Shown: piece by piece, positions 1 through 5,803 of the stretch | Layout of the letters: the number at the start of each line of letters is the position of its first letter | Position numbering within the stretch: the first letter of the stretch is position 1 | Assembly: GCA_003161205.1 (NCBI GenBank) | Contig: PMOU01000589.1 | Location: 2,866-9,707 of the forward strand | DNA: 6,842 nt | Reading direction: 5' to 3' | Source: Actinomycetota bacterium | Lineage (GTDB): Bacteria; Actinomycetota; Actinomycetes; Streptosporangiales; Streptosporangiaceae | Position numbers and translations under genes: made by a program | Notes under the pieces: model-generated | What the model saw: the letters and a program-made list of their open reading frames with translations, nothing else | Told to the model about the DNA's origin: nothing | The model's database searches: none

Positions 1-585
1 CGCCGCCAGGTAGCGCAGGATCGCGGCGTCGCCCGCCACCGCCTCGGCGCTCCTGCGGGCGGGGAACCAGCGGGCCACCCAGTCCGGGCCGTCTGCGCGC
101 TCGACCCGCCATACGCCCAGGTCAAGCTCGGTCATCGCGGCCACCGTGATCCCGTACCGTGTTTCCAGGTGCGCGCGCAGCCGCTCGCCTGGCCGGCCGG
201 GCATCGGCGAGCCGAAGCGGATCAGGTTGCCGTCCGGGTCGACGTGGGAGCCCTCGCGCAGCTTGTACGGCGTGTCGCCGACGCGGCGGGTCAGCCCGCC
301 GACGCCGGGCCGCGCCCACTCGCCGTACAGCGCGTCGGCGTCCTCGACATACAGGTAGGCGGTACCGACGTGCTCGTGGTCGGCCTCGGGCCCGTGCCCT
401 TGGTCGAGCGACAGGTGCAAGCTCACCTCGTCCCGCTCGGCGAAGCCGTAGCCGTCCCCGTCGGCGTACGGTTCCACCTCGAAGCCCAGCGACGCGTAGT
501 GCGTGAGGGCGCGCCGCAGGTCGCGCACGGGGAAGACCGGACTGAAACTGCGGAACCTGGCGCGAGGCGCGAGATCATCGTCCAT
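1..585 (-). CDS. VOC-domain / aminoglycoside-phosphotransferase-like fusion protein, partial (3' end outside window)
   Basis: Reading leftward from the ATG at 585 gives 195 codons without a stop, so the gene continues past the left edge. Residues about 13-130 form a VOC (glyoxalase/bleomycin-resistance fold) domain: it opens with SPVFPVRDLRRAL, continues with HYASLGFEVE, and ends with the typical DPDGNLIRFGSP. After a short linker, residues about 139-195 match the N-terminus of actinobacterial APH-type kinases (RYGITV, TELDLGVWRVE, DGPDWVARWFP, then GDAAILRYL). The kinase catalytic loop would lie beyond the window. VOC domains of this type bind small molecules or metals, and APH-type kinases phosphorylate small molecules, so a drug-inactivating or metabolite role is possible but not shown. 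No Shine-Dalgarno is visible before 585, so translation may be leaderless. The start lies 58 bp from the divergent glycosylase gene. The domain calls are firm; the substrate is unknown. Confidence 0.8.
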   Translation of the reverse strand, partial: MDDDLAPRARFRSFSPVFPVRDLRRALTHYASLGFEVEPYADGDGYGFAERDEVSLHLSLDQGHGPEADHEHVGTAYLYVEDADALYGEWARPGVGGLTRRVGDTPYKLREGSHVDPDGNLIRFGSPMPGRPGERLRAHLETRYGITVAAMTELDLGVWRVERADGPDWVARWFPARRSAEAVAGDAAILRYLAA

Positions 586-643
586 GAGGCAAGCATCTCG
601 CATGCCTCTGACAATCCTCGAAATGTCGGTGGGCGGTGATGTG

Positions 644-1582
644 ATGGGCGCTATGGAGACGTTCACCCTGGTCCCGCGCGGGCCGTTCTCGCTCGCGGCC
701 AGCATTCAATTCCTCGAGGGCTTCACGCCTGCCGCATACAACGGGTCGGCGGACAGCGTGCTTGAGCTGGCGTTCCCGGTCGAGGGCAGCTGGCAGACCG
801 CCGGCGTCCGGGTGCGCCAGGCGGCCGGGCATGTGACGGCTGAGATCGTCAGCCCGGGTGAGCCCGGGCCTGATCTGGTGGCGGCGGTGCGCTCGCAGGT
901 GGAGCGGATCCTGTCGCTCGATGTAGACGGCTCGGGGTTTCTCGCGGTCGGCGAGCGCGACCCGGTCGCCGGGGAGATCCAGCGGCGATATCCGGGGCTG
1001 CGCCCGGTAGGATTCTGGTCCCCGTACGAAGCCGCGGCCTGGACGATCATCGGGCACCGCATCCGCATCACGCAGGCCGCGGTTATCAAGGCGCGGATGG
1101 CCGAGCAGCTCGGCGAGCCGGTCAGTTTCGGCGGCCGGGTGGTCCACGCCTTCCCGGCCCCGCAGCGGCTGGCGGGCCTCGATACGTTCCCTGGGCTGGC
1201 CGGACGCAAGCCGGAGTGGCTTCGGTCGCTGGCCCAGGCCGCCCTCGATGGCCAGCTCGACACCGCCCGGCTGCGCGCCATTCCGCACGAGGACGCCATG
1301 GCCGACCTGAAGAAGCTGCCCGGCATCGGGGACTTCTCTGCCGGGCTGACGTTGCTGCGCGGCGCCGGCGACCCCGACGCCGTGCCGAGTCAGGAGCCGC
1401 GGCTGGCCCGCGCGATGGCGCTCGCCTACGGGCTGCCCGGGCCGGCGACGCCCGAACAGATCCGGGAGATCAGCGAGAACTGGCGGCCCTATCGCACCTG
1501 GGTCACGCTGCTGCTGCGCATTCAGCTGGAGTACGAGACGGGTGAGATCACCGGTCGGCCGGGCCAGGCCAGAACAGGTTAA
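644..1582 (+). CDS. AlkA-like DNA-3-methyladenine glycosylase (HhH-GPD superfamily)
   Basis: This 312-residue protein resembles actinobacterial members of the DNA-3-methyladenine glycosylase II family, which excise alkylated bases and start base-excision repair. An N-terminal beta domain (about 1-110, with FSLAASIQFLEGF) precedes the helical glycosylase fold. SPYEAAAWTII marks the first helices, and the helix-hairpin-helix is LKKLPGIGDFSA at about residues 222-233. The conserved RGAGDPDAVP block follows. Where E. coli AlkA has its catalytic aspartate (in FLPDD), my alignment by eye puts Glu251 (SQEPRL); the residue may be typical of this subfamily or may change activity. The start is uncertain: ATG 644 has a weak GGGCGG 8 nt upstream, ATG 653 gives the family-like METFTL, and an upstream in-frame ATG at 623 has no ribosome site. 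The gene is divergent from the VOC/kinase gene and is followed closely by the riboswitch leader. Confidence 0.85.
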   Translation: MGAMETFTLVPRGPFSLAASIQFLEGFTPAAYNGSADSVLELAFPVEGSWQTAGVRVRQAAGHVTAEIVSPGEPGPDLVAAVRSQVERILSLDVDGSGFLAVGERDPVAGEIQRRYPGLRPVGFWSPYEAAAWTIIGHRIRITQAAVIKARMAEQLGEPVSFGGRVVHAFPAPQRLAGLDTFPGLAGRKPEWLRSLAQAALDGQLDTARLRAIPHEDAMADLKKLPGIGDFSAGLTLLRGAGDPDAVPSQEPRLARAMALAYGLPGPATPEQIREISENWRPYRTWVTLLLRIQLEYETGEITGRPGQARTG

Positions 1583-1585
1583 GAT
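1580..1585 (+). promoter_or_regulatory. Candidate -10 element for the riboswitch-transporter transcript
   Basis: TAAGAT overlaps the TAA stop of the glycosylase gene and fits the loose actinomycete -10 pattern TAnnnT. It would start transcription around 1592, just before the first paired element of the aptamer at 1603. No convincing -35 box lies 17-18 bp upstream. Read-through from the glycosylase gene is the alternative. Confidence 0.3.
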
Positions 1586-1602
1586 GGGGATAGCACGTGG
1601 TT

Positions 1603-1768
1603 GCGTCTAGGGTTCCGCTGGCTGTCCGCCAAGCAAACGACACCACACAATCAGGGCGGCCGGGACTGGACCGAGCGACGCCGCGACTCGCTCCCGGGTC
1701 TTAACCGGCCTGCCAGGCCGGGACCCGCCGACCGGGGAACACCTGACGGGATAGAAGCCCTGAGGGCT
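1603..1768 (+). promoter_or_regulatory. ykkC-superfamily riboswitch (guanidine-I-like or ykkC-2 variant)
   Basis: All hallmark blocks of the ykkC RNA family occur in order: CTAGGGTTCC (1607-1616), GGACCGAGCG (1668-1677), ACACC (1739-1743) and GGGATAGAAGCCC (1748-1760). The secondary structure agrees. P1 pairs GCGTC (1603-1607) with GACGC (1677-1681). An inner arm pairs CTGG (1618-1621) with CCGG (1660-1663) and CCGCC (1626-1630) with GGCGG (1655-1659). A separate arm pairs GGGTC (1696-1700) with GACCC (1722-1726), capped by CCGGCCTG/CAGGCCGG (1705-1721). From memory, guanidine-I RNAs carry GGTCCGAGAG and ACACGG, while ykkC-2 variants (ppGpp, PRPP and nucleoside-diphosphate sensors) carry GGACC(G/A)AGCG and ACACC; the present RNA looks more like the latter. 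Two deviations stand out: G1754 where A is usual, and TGAGGG after GCCC instead of GGGAG. The family call is strong; the ligand is unresolved. Confidence 0.85.
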
Positions 1769-1791
1769 CCATTCAGCCTGCCTGAGGAGCC
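1756..1791 (+). promoter_or_regulatory. Expression platform: competing hairpins and sequestered Shine-Dalgarno
   Basis: Two mutually exclusive stems are visible. Stem A pairs AGCCC (1756-1760) with GGGCT (1764-1768) and would break the aptamer's own GGG/CCC pairing (1748-1750 with 1758-1760). Stem B pairs GGCTCC (1765-1770) with GGAGCC (1786-1791), helped by CAG/CTG inside, and covers the GAGGAG Shine-Dalgarno at 1784-1789. There is no U-run, so control of translation rather than termination is likely. Read literally, a folded aptamer disfavours stem A and frees stem B, which would switch expression off; this polarity is an inference by eye. Confidence 0.5.
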
Positions 1792-1794
1792 CCG

Positions 1795-2646
1795 TTGGAC
1801 CCGTCGACCACCCTCCCGCTGACCGTCACCCTCGCCGTCCTCGCCGCCGCCGTCACCCACGCGACCTGGAACGCCATCGCGCACGGCATCAAGGACCAGA
1901 CGCTCGCCTTCGCGCTGATCGGCGTGGGCGGCATCATCGTCGCGATCCCGCTCATCATCGTGGCCGCCACCCCCCGGCCGGCTTGCTGGCCGTATCTGCT
2001 GGCCTCGATCGTGATTCATATCTTCTACAACCTGCTGCTGATGCGGTGCTACCGGCTCGGCGAATTCGGCCAGGTCTACCCGCTGGCCCGGGGCACCTCA
2101 CCGCTGGTGGTGACGATCCTGGCCGCGATCTTCGTGCACGAGCACCTTGGCCTGCCGCAGATCGGCGGGGTGCTCATCGTCTCGGCCGGGCTGGCCACGC
2201 TCGTCCTGGCCGGGCGCCGTCCCGGCCGCGCCGCCTTCCTGGCCGCCATCGCCACCGGCCTGACCATCGCCGCCTACACCACCGTGGACGGCGTGGGCGT
2301 GCGGCTGGCGCACAGTCCGGTGGGCTACATCGGCTGGCTGATGCTGCTCGAGAGCCTCTGCGTCCCGATGTTCGCCCTGATCCGGCGGCGGGACGTGCTG
2401 CTGAAGCAGCCGCCGCGCATCCTGCTGGCCGGCCTGGCCGCGGGGGCGCTGAGCGTGCTCGCCTACGGCCTGGTGCTGTGGGCGCAGACCCGAGGCTCAC
2501 TGGCCCCGATCGCCGCTCTCCGCGAGACGAGTGTCATTTTCGGCGCGATCATCAGCACGCTGATCTTCCGCGAGCCGTTCGGCCGGACCCGCATCGCGGC
2601 CACCGTCCTGGTCGTGGCCGGCATCGTGCTGCTCAATATTGGCTAG
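1795..2646 (+). CDS. EamA/DMT-superfamily transporter under riboswitch control
   Basis: This 283-residue integral membrane protein has the two-repeat layout of the drug/metabolite transporter superfamily, about ten hydrophobic segments. The first EamA repeat spans about residues 8-138 (VTHATWNAIAH in segment 1; QVYPLARGTSPLVV in the middle). The second spans about 146-282 (ALRETSVIFGAIISTLIFREPFG near the end). The start is the TTG at 1795, supported by GAGGAG 5 nt upstream and by the protein beginning directly before the first membrane segment. Family members usually export small metabolites such as amino acids, amines or guanidinium-like compounds across the inner membrane; the substrate cannot be read from this sequence. 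The preceding ykkC-type leader suggests that the gene answers to a small cytoplasmic ligand, guanidine or a nucleotide-type signal, and this is the best clue to function. Confidence 0.85.
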   Translation: MDPSTTLPLTVTLAVLAAAVTHATWNAIAHGIKDQTLAFALIGVGGIIVAIPLIIVAATPRPACWPYLLASIVIHIFYNLLLMRCYRLGEFGQVYPLARGTSPLVVTILAAIFVHEHLGLPQIGGVLIVSAGLATLVLAGRRPGRAAFLAAIATGLTIAAYTTVDGVGVRLAHSPVGYIGWLMLLESLCVPMFALIRRRDVLLKQPPRILLAGLAAGALSVLAYGLVLWAQTRGSLAPIAALRETSVIFGAIISTLIFREPFGRTRIAATVLVVAGIVLLNIG

Positions 2647-2666
2647 CTCTGCTTCGGGCCGGTTTA

Positions 2667-2680
2667 TCCGCGGCAGCGGA
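2667..2680. terminator. Small hairpin between convergent genes
   Basis: TCCGC (2667-2671) and GCGGA (2676-2680) form a perfect 5-bp stem with a GGCA loop in the 41-bp gap between the transporter and vapC stops. It could help end transcription from both sides, but it is short and has no T-tract. Confidence 0.25.
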
Positions 2681-2687
2681 GCGGTGG

Positions 2688-3125
2688 TCACGGCAGAGTG
2701 CCTCGGGGCACGATCCAGGTGTGCGGCTGGCCGGTCGTCGCTGCGATGTGCTCAAAGTCCGCGTCGTAGTGAAGGATTACCGCGCCATGGTGCTCTGCCA
2801 CCGCCGCGGTCAGCAAGTCGATCACGCCAGCGGCGCGGTGATGACCGCGGGCCGCCATCCGGACCTGGATATCGCGGGCGCGGTCGGCGATCACCTCGCT
2901 GATCGGCAGTACGACGTAGAGTTCCTTGCGGCGCTGCGCGATCACGCGCACGTCAGCGAGGTCGCGCCCGGAGTAGGCCGCCTCCAAGTCAACCGTCACG
3001 CAGGTAGCTGCGGCACGGTCGGCAATGAGGCCCGCGATGACGTTGCGGATGACCGCGTGCTGACTCCGGGCGTGGGCCGAGGTGTCGATGAGGTAGAGAG
3101 TCCCGGGACTCACCGGGACGGTCAC
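2688..3125 (-). CDS. vapC: VapC-family PIN-domain ribonuclease toxin
   Basis: This 145-residue protein is a full-length PIN domain, the usual size for VapC toxins, which cleave RNA with a metal ion held by acidic residues. The expected acidic residues are present: Asp14 in LIDTSA, Glu48 in VDLEAAYSG, Asp103 in GVIDLLTAA, and Asp121 and Asp123 in HYDADFEHIA. The ending TGQPHTWIVP is typical of actinobacterial VapC. The GTG start overlaps the TGA of vapB by 4 nt (GTGA), so the toxin is translationally coupled to its antitoxin. Nothing suggests inactivation. The gene converges on the transporter gene and probably has nothing to do with it. Confidence 0.92.
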   Translation of the reverse strand: MTVPVSPGTLYLIDTSAHARSQHAVIRNVIAGLIADRAAATCVTVDLEAAYSGRDLADVRVIAQRRKELYVVLPISEVIADRARDIQVRMAARGHHRAAGVIDLLTAAVAEHHGAVILHYDADFEHIAATTGQPHTWIVPRGTLP

Positions 3126-3331
3126 CGCCGGGCGGTACGCATGATCTCCGGATCGGTAATGTCCGGGCCGACTCCCAGGGCAAAGGGGTCGTCAAGCAGC
3201 TGCTCAATCCGGCGCCGCCGGTTGGCGACGAACACCAGGGCGGCGTTGACGGTGTCCTTCTTCGTGGTGGTACCCAGTTCCCTGGCCGCAAGGCTGAGCG
3301 CCTCGTCGTCCAGGTCAATCATGGTCTTCAT
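3122..3331 (-). CDS. vapB: VapB-family antitoxin (ribbon-helix-helix)
   Basis: This small protein of 69 residues begins MKTMIDLDDEALSLAARELG and continues TTTKKDTVNAAL, the classic N-terminal ribbon-helix-helix of actinobacterial VapB antitoxins. The arginine-rich NRRRRIEQLL links to the C-terminal tail that normally wraps the toxin. VapB binds and neutralises VapC, and the complex usually represses its own promoter. I chose the ATG at 3331 because family members start at the MKT/MRT strand. The ATG at 3343 would add only MVVY, and neither has a visible Shine-Dalgarno. Its stop overlaps the vapC start. Confidence 0.88.
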   Translation of the reverse strand: MKTMIDLDDEALSLAARELGTTTKKDTVNAALVFVANRRRRIEQLLDDPFALGVGPDITDPEIMRTARR

Positions 3332-3360
3332 ATATACAACCATACAGCCATGGATATATT
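3329..3360 (-). promoter_or_regulatory. Candidate vapBC promoter/operator (AT-rich patch)
   Basis: The stretch around the vapB start is strikingly AT-rich for this GC-rich sequence. Leftward it holds ATATAT (3354-3359), a CCATGG palindrome and TGTATGG followed by TTGTATAT. A -10 element with leaderless initiation and VapBC autorepression would fit. No convincing -35 box is seen. Confidence 0.35.
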
Positions 3361-3459
3361 GGCGGCAATACTGTGGGCTGCTACCTGGGTTCGTTCGGCA
3401 TCAATCGAGGACCGCCATCCGCGGCCGGTACCGGGCCCGCGGCCGTTGGACAGGACGGC

Positions 3460-3486
3460 GCCCGGCGGTGCAGGGTTCCGCCGGGC
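3460..3486. repeat. Perfect 9-bp inverted repeat with 9-nt loop
   Basis: GCCCGGCGG (3460-3468) pairs perfectly with CCGCCGGGC (3478-3486) around the loop TGCAGGGTT. An alternative fold pairs CAGGG (3471-3475) with CCCTG (3493-3497), so the two are mutually exclusive. There is no T-tract. It may be a stray terminator, an RNA structure or a protein-binding site. Confidence 0.5.
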
Positions 3487-3626
3487 ACCAAGCCCTGTCG
3501 GCCTGACTCTACCCAGGGAAACGGGGCGAATGCGCAAATGGATCGATAAAAGCTTCCCAACGTAAGCAATCCGTGACATCAGGAATCAGTAGTCACCTGC
3601 CGGGGCCGAACGCAGGAGACAGCGAA

Positions 3627-3674
3627 ATCGCGACGAGTGCGCGATCGATATCCCCGGGCCCGAGCTCCCGGGGA
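3627..3674 (-). terminator. Tandem hairpins behind the aldehyde dehydrogenase gene
   Basis: Only 10 nt past the aldehyde dehydrogenase stop (reading leftward) lies a perfect 8-bp stem, TCCCCGGG (3651-3658) with CCCGGGGA (3667-3674), loop of 8 nt. A second stem follows, ATCGCG (3627-3632) with CGCGAT (3640-3645). There is no U-run, as is common for actinomycete stem-loop terminators. Confidence 0.5.
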
Positions 3675-3684
3675 GGCTGTTACG

Positions 3685-5118
3685 TCAGGTACCGATGTAG
3701 CTCATGACGTGCTTGATGCGGGTGTAGTCCTCGAAGCCGTACATGGACAGGTCCTTGCCGTAGCCGGAGTGCTTGAAGCCCCCGTGCGGCATCTCCGCGA
3801 CGATCGGGATGTGGGTGTTGATCCACACCGCGCCGAAGTCCAGGCGCTTGGCCATCCTCATCGCGCGGCCGTGGTCCTTGGTCCACACGCTCGAGGCGAG
3901 CCCGTACTTGACCCCGTTCGCCCACCGGAGCGCCTCGTCCTCGTCGGTGAACCGCTGGACGGTGATGACCGGGCCGAAGACCTCGTCCTGGATCAGCTCG
4001 TCGTCCTGCCGCAGCCCGGAGACGACGGTGGGGGCGTACAGGTACCCGCGCTCCCCCACCCGGTGTCCGCCCGCGACCACCTCGGCGTGGTCGGGGGCGC
4101 GCGCGATGAAGCCCTGGACGCGGGCGAGCTGGTTCGGGTTGTTCAGCGGGCCGAAGTAGGCGTCGGGCACGTCCAGGCCGCCGGTCGTGGTGTTGTTGGC
4201 CTGCTCGGCCAGCGCGGCGGTCAGGTCGGCGGCGATGCCCGGGCCGGCCAGCACGCGGGTCGCGGCGGTGCAGTCCTGCCCGGCGTTGAAGTAGCCGGCC
4301 CCGGCGATGCCCTCCGCGGTCGCCTCGACATCGGCGTCGTCGAAGACCACGACCGGCGCCTTGCCGCCCAGCTCGAGGTGGACCTTCTTCAGGTCATCCG
4401 CGGCCGCGCGGGCGACCTCCATGCCCGCCCGGACCGAGCCGGTGATCGAGACCATGCTCGGCGTGGGGTGCGAGATCAGGTCCCGGCCCGTGTCCCGGTC
4501 GCCGCAGATGACGTTGAACACGCCGGGCGGCAGGAACTCGGCGGCGATCTCCGCCATCAGCAGGGTGGACACCGGGGTGGTGTCGGACGGCTTGAGCACG
4601 ACGGTGTTACCGGCCGCGATGGCCGGCGCGAACTTCCACACCGCCATCATCATCGGGTAGTTCCACGGCGTGACCTGGGCGCAGACGCCGATAGGCTCGC
4701 GCCGGATCATGGAGGTGTGGTCCCGCATGTACTCACCGGCGCTGCGGCCCTCCAGGACGCGCGCGGCGCCGGCGAAGAACCTGATCTGGTCCACCGCGGG
4801 CGGGATCTCCTCCGACGCCGTCAGCGCGACGGGCTTGCCCGTGTTGCGGGTCTCGGCCTCGATGATCTGGTCGGCGTGCTTTTCGATCGCGTCAGCGAAC
4901 CTGAACAGGGCCAGGCTGCGCTCGGACGGGGTGCTGTCCCGCCAGCCCTCGAACGCGTTCGCCGCGGCCTGCATCGCGGCGTCCACGTCCTGGCGGCTTG
5001 ATATCGGCGCCTGGGCGTAGACCTCACCGGTACTTGGGTCGATGACATCGCTGGTGCGCCCATCGCCGGCGTCGGTGAACTTGCCGTTGACAAAGTTCTG
5101 CAGCGTGCGGTCCGTCAT
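3685..5118 (-). CDS. Gamma-aminobutyraldehyde dehydrogenase-type NAD(P)-dependent aldehyde dehydrogenase
   Basis: This 477-residue protein has the full length and all key residues of the aldehyde dehydrogenase superfamily: Asn153 in PWNYP, Lys176 in LKPSD, Glu249 in LELGGK and the nucleophile Cys283 in GQDCTAA. The stretches [21 protein letters not shown] and [11 protein letters not shown] closely resemble E. coli gamma-aminobutyraldehyde dehydrogenase (PatD), which oxidises 4-aminobutanal to GABA in putrescine breakdown. The EVFGPV motif near the C-terminus is also present. The ATG at 5118 is chosen because GGAGG lies 6 nt upstream and [12 protein letters not shown] is the expected N-terminus; an extension to 5214 has no support. 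It is divergent from the Lrp regulator and aminotransferase, which fits a transaminase-then-dehydrogenase pathway. Substrate is inferred; betaine-aldehyde-like activity cannot be excluded. Confidence 0.88.
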   Translation of the reverse strand: MTDRTLQNFVNGKFTDAGDGRTSDVIDPSTGEVYAQAPISSRQDVDAAMQAAANAFEGWRDSTPSERSLALFRFADAIEKHADQIIEAETRNTGKPVALTASEEIPPAVDQIRFFAGAARVLEGRSAGEYMRDHTSMIRREPIGVCAQVTPWNYPMMMAVWKFAPAIAAGNTVVLKPSDTTPVSTLLMAEIAAEFLPPGVFNVICGDRDTGRDLISHPTPSMVSITGSVRAGMEVARAAADDLKKVHLELGGKAPVVVFDDADVEATAEGIAGAGYFNAGQDCTAATRVLAGPGIAADLTAALAEQANNTTTGGLDVPDAYFGPLNNPNQLARVQGFIARAPDHAEVVAGGHRVGERGYLYAPTVVSGLRQDDELIQDEVFGPVITVQRFTDEDEALRWANGVKYGLASSVWTKDHGRAMRMAKRLDFGAVWINTHIPIVAEMPHGGFKHSGYGKDLSMYGFEDYTRIKHVMSYIGT

Positions 5119-5314
5119 GCCGAGCCTCCATCCGCGGAGTGTCCTGCCCCACTTCAGTGCCATCACCCGCCGTGAAACCTTATGACGAGCTTCGCAGAGA
5201 TGGACTATCTCCACAAGTGATTCAGTTGCTATCTTTACATATACCTACGAAATCAGTTGACTAGGGTAGGCGGACATAAAGGTGGACGCCAGTCAGGCGA
5301 ACGAGGGGGACCGC
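5119..5314. promoter_or_regulatory. Divergent regulatory region with TCAGTTG repeats
   Basis: This 196-bp region separates the aldehyde dehydrogenase and Lrp genes and is much richer in A/T than its surroundings between about 5215 and 5280. TCAGTTG occurs twice in the same orientation, at 5222-5228 and 5253-5259, 31 bp apart (about three helical turns), each followed closely by CTA. The second copy abuts TAGGGT (5262-5267), a plausible actinomycete -10 box for the regulator. GAGAT (5197-5201) and ATCTC (5207-5211) form a further small inverted repeat. These are candidate operators for the adjacent Lrp-type protein, which commonly autoregulates and controls its divergent neighbour. Confidence 0.45.
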
Positions 5315-5803
5315 ATGGCGCATAGCCCGAGGACGCTCCCGGCCCATGGTCCTGGCGGTGCCGTCCTCGACGACGTCTCGAAGCAGATCATCGAGCAGCT
5401 GCAGCAGGACGGCCGGCGGTCCTATGCGGCGATCGGCAAGGCCGTGGGGCTTTCCGAGGCCGCCGTCCGGCAGCGCGTGCAGCGCCTGCAGGACGCCGGG
5501 GTGATGCAGATCGTCGCGGTCACCGATCCGCTCATGCTCGGCTTCCGGCGCCAGGCCATGATCGCGATCAAGATCGACGGCGACCTGGACAAGGTGGCCA
5601 GCCAGCTGGCTGACATGGAGGAAATCGACTACGTCGTCATCACCGCCGGCTCCTTTGACATGCTCGCGGAGGTCGTCTGCGAGGACGACGACGACCTCCT
5701 GGAGATCCTGGGCCGGGTGCGCGCCGTGCCGTGCGTGACCAGCACCGAGACATTCGTTTACCTCAAGCTCCGCAAGCAAACCTACTCATGGGGAACCAGA
5801 TGA
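5315..5803 (+). CDS. Lrp/AsnC-family transcriptional regulator
   Basis: The 162-residue protein has the two-domain build of Lrp/AsnC regulators. An N-terminal winged helix-turn-helix (about 19-66) starts at LDDVSKQIIEQLQQDGRRSY and has the recognition helix SEAAVRQRVQRLQDAG. A C-terminal RAM ligand-binding and oligomerisation domain (about 79-152) includes the effector-loop segment ITAGSFDMLAEVVCEDDDDL. The start at ATG 5315 is preferred because GAGGGGG lies just upstream; the in-frame GTG at 5282 has no proper ribosome site. The TGA stop overlaps the aminotransferase ATG by 4 nt (ATGA), so the two genes form an operon. Local position suggests control of the polyamine/amino-acid catabolic genes on both sides, possibly with an amine or amino acid as effector (inference). 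Confidence 0.92.
   Translation: MAHSPRTLPAHGPGGAVLDDVSKQIIEQLQQDGRRSYAAIGKAVGLSEAAVRQRVQRLQDAGVMQIVAVTDPLMLGFRRQAMIAIKIDGDLDKVASQLADMEEIDYVVITAGSFDMLAEVVCEDDDDLLEILGRVRAVPCVTSTETFVYLKLRKQTYSWGTR

Larger units (their letters stand above)
3344..3684. other. Non-coding interval between vapB and the aldehyde dehydrogenase gene
   Basis: No open frame here has credible protein character or a ribosome site; the short frames are Pro/Arg-rich by-products of GC content. The interval contains the vapB upstream region, a perfect 9-bp inverted repeat (3460-3486) and two hairpins behind the aldehyde dehydrogenase stop. A less GC-rich patch (about 3530-3600) carries no recognised motif. Confidence 0.5.

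Noticed and set aside
575..1288. Leftward open frames opposite the glycosylase gene
   Set aside because: They have no domain features, and the glycosylase frame carries a clear HhH-GPD signature.
1601..1822. 73-codon rightward open frame across the leader region
   Set aside because: It lies over the structured RNA leader, overlaps the transporter start and has no protein character.
3471..3490. GGGTTCC followed by GCACCA resembling a tRNA 3' end
   Set aside because: The T-loop GTTCRAN pattern is absent and no cloverleaf can be drawn upstream on either strand.
1983..3506. 507-codon rightward open frame across the transporter and vapBC
   Set aside because: It is a low-complexity Arg/Pro/Ala translation in its first half and crosses three well-supported genes in other frames.
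3637..5001. Long rightward open frame antisense to the aldehyde dehydrogenase
   Set aside because: It is rich in Arg, Gly, Val and His with no domain character, and lies opposite an aldehyde dehydrogenase with all catalytic residues. It is a by-product of GC-rich codon use.
5261..5267. CTAGGGT in the Lrp upstream region as a second ykkC-type leader
   Set aside because: None of the other conserved blocks (GGACCGAGCG, ACAC, GGGAnAnAAGCCC) follows; it is better read as part of a promoter.
5282..5314. GTG at 5282 as the start of the Lrp gene
   Set aside because: The only purine run (AAAGG) directly touches the GTG, whereas ATG 5315 has GAGGGGG at a usable distance and gives the normal family length.
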